Source of the DNA: Methanomicrobium sp. W14
GTDB lineage: Archaea > Halobacteriota > Methanomicrobia > Methanomicrobiales > Methanomicrobiaceae
Direction of reading: 5' to 3'
DNA: 64,000 bases
Assembly (NCBI RefSeq): GCF_017875315.1
Contig: NZ_JAGGMM010000001.1
Location: 310,001-374,000, forward strand
The notes below the pieces were generated by a model, which saw nothing but the letters and a program-made list of their open reading frames with translations, did no database searches and was not told the origin of the DNA. Shown here in pieces: positions 27,567-35,942 of the stretch (position 1 is the stretch's first letter; every line of letters starts with the position of its first letter). The position numbers were made by a program, and so were the translations under genes.

Positions 27567-27614
27567 GTATACAATACTTGTTGCATTTTGTACATATATA
27601 TACATTATTGTACA
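27567..27614 (-). promoter_or_regulatory. trp promoter with paired TGTACA boxes
   Basis: Two perfect TGTACA palindromes, at 27589-27594 and 27609-27614, are 20 bases apart and bracket a TATA-like TATATATA. A related GTATACT lies at 27567. TGTACA is the half of the TRP box bound by the repressor TrpY in Methanothermobacter. Location, spacing and the operon downstream suggest tryptophan-responsive repression. No trpY gene is seen in the window. Confidence 0.65.
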
Positions 27615-27912
27615 AGATTAATTAAAATGGCTGGCCGGACCTGAACCGGCTTGTTCTTTAGCGCCCGCCTGCATGTTTTTGTACTGTGTTTTTACGGGGC
27701 AGAATACCACAGCGGGCAGGTTGCACTTTTTAAATAAAAGTCGCTCATACGCGCATATTTTGGCTGGTCTCTGGTGCCCAAAGACTGGCATATGCAGTTT
27801 TTACCCTGCCAAATCACTATTTTTTCCGGATTTCATGTGTTTTTTTTACGTTTGCATAAAATTTCTGCATTACCAATAAGTACCAGTTAAACTCCATCTA
27901 TAACAGCACAAT
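27615..27912. other. Divergent gap with a GC-rich inverted repeat
   Basis: No gene is seen. GCCCGCCTGC at 27663-27672 can pair with GCGGGCAGG at 27712-27720 around a loop of about 40 bases; next to it, GGCCGGACCTGAACCGGCTT forms a short stem with a T-arm-like loop. The fragments do not add up to a tRNA. They may be a structured RNA or a terminator between the trp operon and the GTPase gene. Confidence 0.4.
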
Positions 27913-29025
27913 ATGACTTCCATTGAAGAAGAAATTAAAGCAATTGAAGACGAGATCTCGAAAACAAAATACAATAAAGCCACTTCACATCATATTGGAA
28001 GACTTAAGGCCAAACTTGCGAAGATAAAGGATGATGCGGTAGCAAGGGCCATGGCCTCAGCCGGGGGAGGAGAAGGATATTCGGTCAAAAAGTCCGGCGA
28101 CGGGACTGTCGTCCTTGTAGGATTCCCGTCTGTCGGTAAGTCAACACTTTTAAACAGGCTTACGGGAGCCGAGAGCGAGACCGCAGGATATGCATTTACG
28201 ACCCTGACCGTAGTCCCCGGTGCTATGGAGCATAAGGGTGCAAACATCCAGATCCTCGATATACCCGGTCTTATTGCAGGAGCCGCCATGGGCAAGGGGC
28301 GTGGAAAGGAGGTAATAGGTGTCGTCAGAAATGCAGACCTCATTCTTCTTCTCGGAGACGTCTACAACGAGAAGCATATAAATGTCCTTATACACGAGCT
28401 TTACGACGCCGGAATAAGGCTCAACAAAGAAAAACCTGATATAACGATAAAAAAATCATCAAACGGCGGGATAAGGTTTAACACTGTAGGCAAAGCAGGG
28501 CTTGACCTTGAGGAAATCCGTGCGATACTTGGTGAAAACAGAATCGTAAACGCCGACGTCCTGACACGCGGTGAAGTTACACAGGACGACTTTATAGACG
28601 CGATGCTTGGAAACAGGGTGTATATCCCTGCATTCTTCGCAGTCAACAAAGTGGACCTTGTAGACGAGGAGAGAAGGCAGGAAATAATTGTAAGTGTCAC
28701 CGAAAGGTTCGGGAACCCTCCGATTATGCTTTCTGCACACAGCGGCTACAATATAGAACTTTTAAAGGACGAAATCTACGACGAACTCGGCTTCATCAGA
28801 ATTTATCTGAAACCTTTCGGCGGAAAGGCCGACATGGAAGAGCCTCTCATCATAAGGAAACCTGCAACTGTCGAGTCCGTGTGCAACAAGCTCCACCGTG
28901 ACTTTGTCGAAAAATTCAGGTATGCCAAAGTGTGGGGTGACTCCGTAAAGCATGACGCACAGCGTGTAGGTCTTTCGCACACTCTTGAAGACGAGGACAT
29001 CCTGACGATTGTTACTAGAGCATGA
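27913..29025 (+). CDS. DRG/Rbg-type GTPase with TGS domain
   Basis: This is the archaeal homologue of developmentally regulated GTP-binding proteins of the OBG-HflX superfamily, which act on ribosomes. The 370 residues comprise an N-terminal basic helix-turn-helix (HIGRLKAKLAKIKDD), a G domain with G1 GFPSVGKST (70-78), an effector threonine in YAFTTLTVVPG, G3 DIPGLI, G4 NKVD (near 248) and an inserted S5D2-like segment. The C-terminal TGS domain ends HTLEDEDILTIVTR. It stands alone, divergent from the trp operon. Confidence 0.93.
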   Translation: MTSIEEEIKAIEDEISKTKYNKATSHHIGRLKAKLAKIKDDAVARAMASAGGGEGYSVKKSGDGTVVLVGFPSVGKSTLLNRLTGAESETAGYAFTTLTVVPGAMEHKGANIQILDIPGLIAGAAMGKGRGKEVIGVVRNADLILLLGDVYNEKHINVLIHELYDAGIRLNKEKPDITIKKSSNGGIRFNTVGKAGLDLEEIRAILGENRIVNADVLTRGEVTQDDFIDAMLGNRVYIPAFFAVNKVDLVDEERRQEIIVSVTERFGNPPIMLSAHSGYNIELLKDEIYDELGFIRIYLKPFGGKADMEEPLIIRKPATVESVCNKLHRDFVEKFRYAKVWGDSVKHDAQRVGLSHTLEDEDILTIVTRA

Positions 29026-29101
29026 TTTTATCTAAACAGGGATCGGAAATTCTGTTCTCTGGTTAAAGATTAAAAAATGTTTTTTTCGATAATTTTATTT
29101 T

Positions 29102-30211
29102 TCAGGTGAGGACTTTTCTTATCTCTTTTAAGGGTGCGTCGGTTTTTAGTCCTGTCCCCGCGTAGTGGACTCTCGACGCCTTATAGCCGGCATCTTTCAG
29201 GCGTTGTATGACGGTTTCTATTGCTACAGGGGAAACGCCCCAGAACTTGCTTAACACATGGTAATCATAGAATGTCGGTGTTGAAAGCTCGTTTTTGCAG
29301 GTATCGAGAAGTTTTTCTATTTTTTTTTCTGTCCCAAGCTCAGAGTCCTTAATTTTTTCCTGCATGGACTCAATTGTCTCTCTACTGCTTACGGGCCCAA
29401 GCCACATGGGTCCTGCGGCCGTCATTCTTGCACCGCATTCAGGGCATATGTGTGTTTTTGGGACAAGGCCCGCCTCTTCAGTCCTGAAGGGGCACTTCGG
29501 ACACTGGTGAATAAATCCTATGTTTTCCATAGTTTTGTCGGCTTTTCCTGCACCGTAGGAAAGTTTCAGGTAAAGCCTTACGAAGTGTTCCCGTGCAAAT
29601 GAAAAGAGTGGTTCAACTCCCCTGTCGTATTTTACTATCTCTCTTACTGCATAGCCGAGAAGTATCCTCAGTCCCGTCTCGCTGTGGTACTCGTTGTTAA
29701 GTGGCCTTGCAAAGTATCTTCTCATGCCCGCCTTTAAGTGCGAACCACAAAGAGGAGCCGTGTCGGTTGCGGTTATAAAAAGATATTTTTTTGCACACCC
29801 TGCTGCAGCATTCAGAAAAGGCGCCGGTGAACCGAAGGGGTCGATGTCGACCGCGTCGAACCTCCTTTCGTGCATGATTACGTTGGCGTCGCAGTTCGTG
29901 ACTTCTATGTCCGGAGCATAGGTCTCTTTGTTGTATTCCAGAAGAGGTATTGCATCGGGGCTTTTATCGTTTACCGTCGCGTGTATCCCGCATTCGTTTG
30001 ACACCCTGACGCCGCGTGAACCGGTTGCGCTCATTGCGTCAAGATAGGTCTGCGCATCCAGACATTTTAACACCAGAATAGTCGTATCCCTGTTTATTTC
30101 CATTCTTTTGTTGAAGAACACAGGAGCACTTGCCGGAGGAAAATTCTGTTTTTCATCAAGTACCGGAACCAGAAACCTGGTTTTGCCTTCTTTTACTTCG
30201 ACAAGTTCCAT
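29102..30211 (-). CDS. trm1: tRNA (guanine(26)-N2)-dimethyltransferase Trm1
   Basis: Trm1 methylates G26 of tRNAs with SAM. The protein shows EGKTRFLVP and APVFFNKRMEINRDTTILVLK at the start, SATGSRGVRVSNE (SAM loop), FDAVDIDPFGSPAPFLNAA (catalytic region, DPFG) and a C-terminal zinc site CPKCPF...CPECGARM. The family usually starts just before the EVKEGKT segment, which favours ATG 30211 (369 residues). ATG 30232 is also possible, and a frame to 30268 exists. No ribosome site separates them. tRNA-Arg lies divergently next door. Confidence 0.93.
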   Translation of the reverse strand: MELVEVKEGKTRFLVPVLDEKQNFPPASAPVFFNKRMEINRDTTILVLKCLDAQTYLDAMSATGSRGVRVSNECGIHATVNDKSPDAIPLLEYNKETYAPDIEVTNCDANVIMHERRFDAVDIDPFGSPAPFLNAAAGCAKKYLFITATDTAPLCGSHLKAGMRRYFARPLNNEYHSETGLRILLGYAVREIVKYDRGVEPLFSFAREHFVRLYLKLSYGAGKADKTMENIGFIHQCPKCPFRTEEAGLVPKTHICPECGARMTAAGPMWLGPVSSRETIESMQEKIKDSELGTEKKIEKLLDTCKNELSTPTFYDYHVLSKFWGVSPVAIETVIQRLKDAGYKASRVHYAGTGLKTDAPLKEIRKVLT

Positions 30212-30364
30212 CAATACAATTGTGCTTTCCATTAAAATGATATTTGTCATTTTTAAGCGGACACCCACCGTCCGCGTTAAAAATTGTCGCAGTTATCTCA
30301 GGCATTTTTAGGAAATATTATAGCTTATACTGCACAACTCATATAGGCGCAAAACCGCACCCGT

Positions 30365-30439
30365 GGGCTTGTGGCCTAGCCTGGATATGGCGTTAGCCTC
30401 CTAAGCTAAAAGTCGGGGGTCCGAATCCCCCCAAGCCCG
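30365..30439 (+). tRNA. tRNA-Arg (CCT)
   Basis: A 75-nt cloverleaf has acceptor GGGCTTG/CAAGCCC and anticodon stem TTAGC/GCTAA. The loop CTCCTAA gives anticodon CCT (Arg, AGG). The T-arm is GGGGGTCCGAATCCCCC. CCA is not encoded. A MITE-like element begins 50 bases downstream. Confidence 0.95.
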
Positions 30440-30488
30440 TTTTTCGTTTTTTAAAATGATTTTTTTCTGAATAAGTTCCTAAAAGATT

Positions 30489-30737
30489 GCAGTATCCCGA
30501 TTCATTTGAAGCATTATATGCCCGGAGAGCTTTATTAAATGGACCGGAACAGTTCTGTATGGGATAACACATTTGACAACCCCCCGCCGCCGGGCGGTGA
30601 GGCCCCGGCCTGGGGGGCTTCTTATTGTGATAAGCCGCTCAGGGGATAGTTTATCTTCCGGAACAGATTCTGAACTGTTGCCCGGTTATGGATGGATGCA
30701 GAAAGTTAATCTGTGCAAAATAATTTTGGGATAGCAC
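30489..30737 (-). repeat. MITE-like dispersed element, copy B
   Basis: This is the reverse-oriented copy of the element at 2357 and 40049. Its ends are imperfect inverted repeats (GCAGTATCCCGATTCATTTG on the left, GTGCTATCCCAAAATTATTT on the complementary right). AAAAGATT occurs directly left of it (30481-30488) and again four bases right of it (30742-30749), which looks like a target-site duplication. The core holds CCCGCCGCCGGGCGG and GGCCCCGGCCTGGGGGGC palindromes. It has no ORF. Confidence 0.75.
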
Positions 30738-30782
30738 ACTTAAAAGATTATTTCCCATTTAAGAGAGAAAACTGTTGCAGGA

Positions 30783-31625
30783 ATGCTGAAAGGGTATATT
30801 GACATAACACGTCCGGGAAACTCTGTAGTTGCCGGTTTTGCGGTTTTACTCGGAGTAATTATTGCAACGGGGACAATCTCTTATAAATCTCTAATTCTTA
30901 TTCCCATAGTTGCCCTGATAACCGCAGCTGGAAATACCATAAACGATTACTGCGACAGGGATATCGATGCTGTCAACAGGCCGAAGAGACCTATCCCTTC
31001 GGGAACTGTTTCGCCTCACGGAGCACTTGTTTTCAGTGCTGTACTGTTTCTGGCTGGGATTTTCATCTCATTTTTTGCAAACCTTATCTGTTTTTTGATT
31101 GCGGTCTTCAACTCGTTTCTCCTAGTGGTATATGCGAAGAAACTTAAATCTCTCCCGCTTGTCGGAAACGTTGCGGTGTCCTACCTTTCAGCGAGCATAT
31201 TTCTTTTCGGCGGTGCTATTTTTGGTATCGCAGGTCTTTTGCAGAATGCTGTGGTCTTTTCGATAACGTTTTTTGCAATGCTTTCGCGTGAACTCCTAAA
31301 GGACGCAGAGGACATAGAAGGGGACAAAAAGGGAGGTGCAAAGACACTTCCTATGTATATCGGCGTCAAAAAAACCGGAGGATTAAGTCTTATACTTGTT
31401 CTGACTGGAGTTTGTATTAGTCTTCTTCCGCTTTTCAGGTTCTGGGGGCCGTACTACCTTGTGATGATAATAATAGCGGATGCGGTTATCGTTGCAGCAG
31501 CATTCAAAGGTTTCATGTCTGATGATTCGGTCTCACTGGTGCGCTCAGGTTCGACGTCCCTTCTGAAGAAAGGTATGTTTCTTGCACTGCTCATATTTCT
31601 GGTTTCAGCTGTACTATTTGGATAA
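30783..31625 (+). CDS. Digeranylgeranylglyceryl phosphate synthase (UbiA family)
   Basis: This UbiA-type prenyltransferase adds the second geranylgeranyl chain in archaeal membrane lipid synthesis. The 280-residue protein has about eight transmembrane helices and the two aspartate-rich motifs: NDYCDRDIDAVNRPKRPIPSG (54-74) and DAEDIEGDKKGGAKTLP (near 180). The first motif, with NRPKRPIPSG, is the DGGGP synthase form. It is a single gene, with a bactofilin-like gene 35 bases downstream that may share its transcript. Confidence 0.9.
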   Translation: MLKGYIDITRPGNSVVAGFAVLLGVIIATGTISYKSLILIPIVALITAAGNTINDYCDRDIDAVNRPKRPIPSGTVSPHGALVFSAVLFLAGIFISFFANLICFLIAVFNSFLLVVYAKKLKSLPLVGNVAVSYLSASIFLFGGAIFGIAGLLQNAVVFSITFFAMLSRELLKDAEDIEGDKKGGAKTLPMYIGVKKTGGLSLILVLTGVCISLLPLFRFWGPYYLVMIIIADAVIVAAAFKGFMSDDSVSLVRSGSTSLLKKGMFLALLIFLVSAVLFG

Positions 31626-31660
31626 AAATTATATTCTATTGGCCAGAATCTCATTTAGCA

Positions 31661-32083
31661 ATGAAAATCTACAGGGATGGGGACACATTCATCGCCCCCA
31701 AGGGTTCCTACTTTGATGGTAATGTTAAGATATGCGGCAATTTTATTGTCCCGCCCCGCACTCATTTCTGGGGCCAGCTTGCAGTCGACGGAATGCTTGA
31801 GTTGGGTCCGTATTCTTCGGTCAGGTCGAAAGTCACATGCAGGAGTGCCGTCATTGGCTCAAATGTAAACATAGGTGGTCCGGTAAACGTTGAAGGGGAC
31901 ATAACGGTGTGTGATAATGCGGTTCTTCCCCTGATAAATGCAGGTGGTGACGTAATGATACGCCCCGGCGTTGAAACGGGTGACGTGAAAAGCGGAGGGA
32001 CCATCTATATTTACGGCAAAGTGAAGTCAGGCAAACTTCTGGGAAAACAGGTCAAAGTTTTAAGAGACCCGAATATGGAGTAA
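31661..32083 (+). CDS. Bactofilin-like polymer-forming protein
   Basis: The 140-residue product is nearly all short beta strands with regularly spaced Gly, Val and Ile (GNVKICGNFIVPPRTHFWGQ, then SNVNIGGPVNVEGDITV, GTIYIYGKVKSGKLLG), the pattern of a right-handed beta-solenoid as in bactofilins. There is no signal peptide or membrane segment. Such proteins form filaments or scaffolds; the role in archaea is not established. It may be co-transcribed with the lipid gene upstream. Confidence 0.7.
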   Translation: MKIYRDGDTFIAPKGSYFDGNVKICGNFIVPPRTHFWGQLAVDGMLELGPYSSVRSKVTCRSAVIGSNVNIGGPVNVEGDITVCDNAVLPLINAGGDVMIRPGVETGDVKSGGTIYIYGKVKSGKLLGKQVKVLRDPNME

Positions 32084-32089
32084 GACTGA

Positions 32090-32758
32090 CTAATTTTCTG
32101 AGCCGCAGCCAAGGGTTGCAACGTCCATCAGGTCGTTCCAGTTGAGTATTGTCTCGACACACCCGTCTTTTAGTGTAACAACACCCATACCTGTCAGATT
32201 TATTTTATCAAGAAGTTCCAGGCCTTCTCTTACTTCTATTATGCAACCTACTCCTATAACCGCCTCCGGCCTGTACTTTTTAACCATCCGCTTAATCAGG
32301 GTGGAACCCGGAGCAATCCATACTTTATACCCCATTCTCTCAAGAATGTCGATATGTGCACCGATTTCGCACCTCCCGCACCTCCTGCAGATAAGACCTT
32401 CGGGGGTGAGGTTTGCAGGGCATGATGCACTCCTGAGGCACTGGGGGAGAAAAACTGCTCTTTTTTCAGGAGGGATTTCCGAAAAGGCTGTCAGGTTCAT
32501 CGCATTATGAAGCCTTATCGAAAACGCCGTAAGTTCCTTGTCATCAAGTCCGAAGAACTTGCACAGTCCTTTTGCCATACCCTCGCTTATGGTAATGCCG
32601 GATTTTACAAGTCGCGGGAAATAGAAATGCCCCTTTTTAATTGAATAGAATGAGAGTGCCACGACAATCGTGGAAAAAATTAAAAAGCCTGCAATCAGGA
32701 TTACAGCTATCTCTCCTATTGTAAACATCAGCTGTTCCCAGAGTGTTGCAGATATCAT
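32090..32758 (-). CDS. DUF116 membrane protein
   Basis: The 222-residue protein starts with a transmembrane helix (about 10-36) and then the DUF116 core, with a cysteine set (CLRSASCPA, CRRCGRCEIG) that may bind metal, and GYKVWIAPGSTLIKRMVKKYRPEAVIGVGCIIEVREGL. The family is common in methanogens and clostridia, with unknown function. It ends seven bases from the convergent bactofilin-like gene. The cysteine pattern suggests a metal or Fe-S site on the cytoplasmic side. Confidence 0.85.
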   Translation of the reverse strand: MISATLWEQLMFTIGEIAVILIAGFLIFSTIVVALSFYSIKKGHFYFPRLVKSGITISEGMAKGLCKFFGLDDKELTAFSIRLHNAMNLTAFSEIPPEKRAVFLPQCLRSASCPANLTPEGLICRRCGRCEIGAHIDILERMGYKVWIAPGSTLIKRMVKKYRPEAVIGVGCIIEVREGLELLDKINLTGMGVVTLKDGCVETILNWNDLMDVATLGCGSEN

Positions 32759-32804
32759 TTTGTTTGACGTTATCCTATGAACTCAATATTTAAAAATCTC
32801 TTGG

Positions 32805-33839
32805 TTACGGCACCAACTCCCCTTTTAGAAAAGGGGGAGTCAATACCCCTTTTTCCGTGAATAAAGCCGTTACAAGACTCATGGGTGTCGGGTCAAACGC
32901 ATAGTTGACTGCATCTACAGAGTCGGGCATAAGCTGTTTTTTGCCGCAGAAAGCAAGCTCATCCCTGTCTCTTTTTTCTATTACGATGTCTGAAGCTGAA
33001 TGGACGTTGTCAAACGTCGAAGACGGTGCTGCGACATAAAAAGGAATTTCATGATATTTCGCGCAGACGGCATGCATGTAAGTCCCGATTTTGTTGAATA
33101 CGGCATCGTGCGTTATCCTGTCGGCGCCGACTATAACCGCGTCAATCTCTCCTCTCTGCATGAGGTATGCGGCCGTTGAATCGGTGATTGTCTTAACCGG
33201 GATTTTATCCCTTGAAAGCTCCCATGCCGTGAGGCGTGACCCCTGGAAGAGAGGTCTTGTCTCGCAGGATACAACGGAGATATCCTTTCCGGCGGCTACA
33301 GCCGACCTTATCACACCGAGAGCCGTCCCCCAGGTGTAGCACGCAAGTGCTCCGGCGTTGCAGTGGGTTAATACGGTGCATTTGTCAGGCAGGTATTTTG
33401 CTCCGAATTCACCAATGGCCCTGCACATCTTCTCGTCCTCTTCGGCGATGCCAACAGCCTCGCTGAGTGCCTTCACCCTTGCCTCTTCCGGCGTCTGTGC
33501 GTCTGAAACTGCATTCAGAACACGTTTTATTCCCCACGACAGGTTGACCGCTGTAGGTCTTGTAGCCATGAGGTAGTATGCGTCGTCTGTTACGAGCTTT
33601 AGGTAGCCGTCCATATTCTCATCGTCATGGCAGTATGTCGAAAGAGCGACACCGAATCCTCCCGCAATGCCAAGCGCCGGAGCCCCGCGTATTTCCAGGT
33701 TTTTTATGGCTTTTGCAAGCCTTTCAACGTTTTCGCATGGTATCAGCCTGTAATCGGCGGGAAGCAGAGTTTGCTCTACAAACATTATGCAGTTGTTTTC
33801 AAAGTCCCAGTATACCGTTTTGCCGTCTTTGTCGTTCAT
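32805..33839 (-). CDS. mtnA: Methylthioribose-1-phosphate isomerase (aIF2B-like family)
   Basis: MtnA converts S-methyl-5-thioribose-1-phosphate to the ribulose form in methionine salvage. The 344-residue protein has IRGAPALGIAGGFGVAL, RPTAVNLSWGIKRV, the catalytic cysteine in VLTHCNAGALACYTWGTALGV and the catalytic aspartate in VIVGADRITHDAVFNKIGTY, all MtnA features. The start at MNDKDGK was preferred over two extra codons. Related ribose-1,5-bisphosphate isomerase is an alternative, but the NLSWG segment favours MtnA. Other salvage genes are not nearby. Confidence 0.9.
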   Translation of the reverse strand: MNDKDGKTVYWDFENNCIMFVEQTLLPADYRLIPCENVERLAKAIKNLEIRGAPALGIAGGFGVALSTYCHDDENMDGYLKLVTDDAYYLMATRPTAVNLSWGIKRVLNAVSDAQTPEEARVKALSEAVGIAEEDEKMCRAIGEFGAKYLPDKCTVLTHCNAGALACYTWGTALGVIRSAVAAGKDISVVSCETRPLFQGSRLTAWELSRDKIPVKTITDSTAAYLMQRGEIDAVIVGADRITHDAVFNKIGTYMHAVCAKYHEIPFYVAAPSSTFDNVHSASDIVIEKRDRDELAFCGKKQLMPDSVDAVNYAFDPTPMSLVTALFTEKGVLTPPFLKGELVP

Positions 33840-33874
33840 AGTCATGGAATTCTCAAAAATTTTCCTGATTTTCC

Positions 33875-35155
33875 TTAGTATTTAATAGCGTCCGTGAATG
33901 CCTTCATTGCGGCCGCCTCTCCCTGCGTGACGCTGTCAGGAATGTCTTTGGGTGAAACCGCCGTTCCTGCAATGTATATTCCGGGCTTAACCGTACCCAC
34001 AGGGTTTCCCTTCATATTCTCCTGGCTGAAAAAGCCTGAGTCATCCTTTGGTATACCAAGAGCATATGCGATATCGGACGACCCCTTCGCAGGTTCCATT
34101 CCTACGGATAATACGACAATATCAGGTTTAAGTGCCAGGACTTCCGAAGTTTCCGTATTTTCGACAACTATTTCTGGTCTTTTGTCAGGGGTTTCGGATA
34201 TCTCTCCCGGAATTCCGCGGATGAACTTTATACCAAGCTCCTTTGCTCTCTGGTAGTATTCCTCGTATCCTTTGCCGTATGAGCGTATATCCATGTAAAG
34301 AATGGAAATATCAATGTCTTTGTTTTTCTCCTTTAACAGAATCGCGTTTTTTATCGCGTACATGCAGCAGACACACGAACAGTATGGCTTCTGGAGCCTC
34401 ATGTCACGCGAACCTACACACTGGATAAAAACAATGGACTTTGGATTTTTGCCGCCGGATATCGTCTTCAGTGTCCCTTCAGTTGGCCCGCTTGCACAGA
34501 TAAGCCTTTCAAATTCAAGACTTGTGATTACGTCAGGCATTTTCAGGTACCTGTATACGTTTTTTTTCCTGGCGTCAAAAATATCGAACCCGGTTGCAAC
34601 AACGATACTTGCAACTTTGAGCGTGAAATCACGTTCAAAGTCTTCTTCGTTGTGAAGGACAGCCTTAGGGCCGCAGGCGTCATAGCAAAGTCCGCAGTCT
34701 ATGCAGTGTTCACTGTCGCGTATTGCAACGTTTGGGACGACCTGGGGATGCGGCTTGTATATCGCTTTTCTTACACCGACCCCTGCATCGTATTTGTTGT
34801 AGACTTCAACCGGGCAGACATCCGAGCAGTCCCCGCACCCGTTGCATTTAAACTCGCTTACGTATCTCGGGTGCCTTGTCAGCCTGAGTTCAAAATTTCC
34901 AAGTTCTCCTGATACATCGGTAACCTCGGTCAGGGTGTACAGGGTTATATTGGGATTTCTTTGTGCGTCCACCATTTTAGGGGACAGTATACACATGGAG
35001 CAGTCATTTGTCGGGAAGGTTTTGTCAAGCTGCGACATATGACCGCCCACCGAAGGCTCCCTTTCGATAAGATGGACTTTGACACCGTGATTCGCGATGT
35101 CAAGTGCTGCCTGGATTCCTGCAACCCCGGCACCTATTACTGCGACTTCACCCAT
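33875..35155 (-). CDS. HdrA-like FAD/iron-sulfur protein
   Basis: This 426-residue flavoprotein belongs to the HdrA family (electron-bifurcating heterodisulfide reductase subunit A) but is shorter than the roughly 650-residue canonical HdrA. It shows the FAD loop VIGAGVAGIQAALD, the cysteine segment FPTNDCSMCILSPKM, two [4Fe-4S] motifs (CNGCGDCSDVCP and CIDCGLCYDACGP), FIQCVGSRDM, a cysteine cluster CSCVCCMYAIKNA and the closing GIYIAGTAVSPKDIPDSVTQGEAAAMK. No hdrB or hdrC lies here, so it may serve another redox partner. It overlaps the carbonic-anhydrase gene by eight bases and is probably coupled to it. Confidence 0.88.
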   Translation of the reverse strand: MGEVAVIGAGVAGIQAALDIANHGVKVHLIEREPSVGGHMSQLDKTFPTNDCSMCILSPKMVDAQRNPNITLYTLTEVTDVSGELGNFELRLTRHPRYVSEFKCNGCGDCSDVCPVEVYNKYDAGVGVRKAIYKPHPQVVPNVAIRDSEHCIDCGLCYDACGPKAVLHNEEDFERDFTLKVASIVVATGFDIFDARKKNVYRYLKMPDVITSLEFERLICASGPTEGTLKTISGGKNPKSIVFIQCVGSRDMRLQKPYCSCVCCMYAIKNAILLKEKNKDIDISILYMDIRSYGKGYEEYYQRAKELGIKFIRGIPGEISETPDKRPEIVVENTETSEVLALKPDIVVLSVGMEPAKGSSDIAYALGIPKDDSGFFSQENMKGNPVGTVKPGIYIAGTAVSPKDIPDSVTQGEAAAMKAFTDAIKY

Positions 35156-35639
35156 TTGAATTCTCCTTTGCAAGGTCTATGTAGACTTCGGCATTTTTTA
35201 CAATGCTTTTTTTCTGGTCCCCGTCAAGTTCACGCACTACTTTTCCGGGGACTCCCATTACAAGAGACCCCGGAGGAATGGTTTTGTTTTCAGTTACAAC
35301 CGCTCCTGCCGCAATTATTGTGTCTTCTCCTATAACAGCACCGTTGAGGATAATTGCACCCATTCCAACAAGGACCCTGTCTTTGATTGTACACCCGTGA
35401 ACAATCGCCCCATGCCCTATTGTTACGTATCTTCCTATATTTACAGGTCTTTGTTTTGAAACGTGGATGACGCAGTTGTCCTGTACATTTGACCCGTCAC
35501 CCACAGTTATTGAGTCTTTGTCAGCCCTTAATACCGCGCCGTACCAGATTCCTGTATTTTTCCCCAGATTTACATTGCCGACAATCGTTGCATTTTCGGC
35601 TATGAATGGAGTGTTGCCGGCAGAGGTATCATTACTCAT
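35148..35639 (-). CDS. Gamma-class carbonic anhydrase-like protein
   Basis: The 163-residue left-handed beta-helix shows hexapeptide turns throughout, with metal-ligand histidines in NCVIHVS and IGHGAIVHGC, as in gamma-carbonic anhydrases. It lacks the signal sequence and acidic loop of Cam and looks like the CamH/YrdA form, which may hydrate CO2 or act on other substrates. It is the first gene of the pair with hdrA-like. Confidence 0.85.
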   Translation of the reverse strand: MSNDTSAGNTPFIAENATIVGNVNLGKNTGIWYGAVLRADKDSITVGDGSNVQDNCVIHVSKQRPVNIGRYVTIGHGAIVHGCTIKDRVLVGMGAIILNGAVIGEDTIIAAGAVVTENKTIPPGSLVMGVPGKVVRELDGDQKKSIVKNAEVYIDLAKENSNG

Positions 35640-35942
35640 AATACTTTACATATTGCACTTATTCTTCAAAAGAACTTTGTGAACCTTTATTTATTCTGTA
35701 GTTTTCCGGCTTTTTAGTGAATCCTCTTGTAAAATAGTGACAGAGAGATCGATTATTCTGGAGTTATAACGTTATTTAGCTACAAATGAGCGAGAAACTC
35801 AAAATAAATGTTACAGAACACATCTATCAATCACGTGAAAGTATTTCAGGAGATTAAAAAAAGTCAGGGGGTGTCATGAATATAGCGGGCATCAAAAAAA
35901 GCAGAGAATTTTATCCGGGAAGACGTCGGTGACTAAAAAAAG
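35640..35942. other. Gene-free stretch
   Basis: No supported gene. A 23-codon frame beginning MSEKLKINVTEHIYQSRESI (from about 35786) has plausible composition but could be a remnant or chance. A short frame after GGGGTGTC at about 35877 is also unsupported. Confidence 0.3.

Noticed and set aside
27630-27670. T-arm-like GCCGG/CCGGC stem that hints at a tRNA
   Set aside because: No matching acceptor, D-arm or anticodon arm could be placed on either strand, and the conserved A58 of the T-loop is missing.
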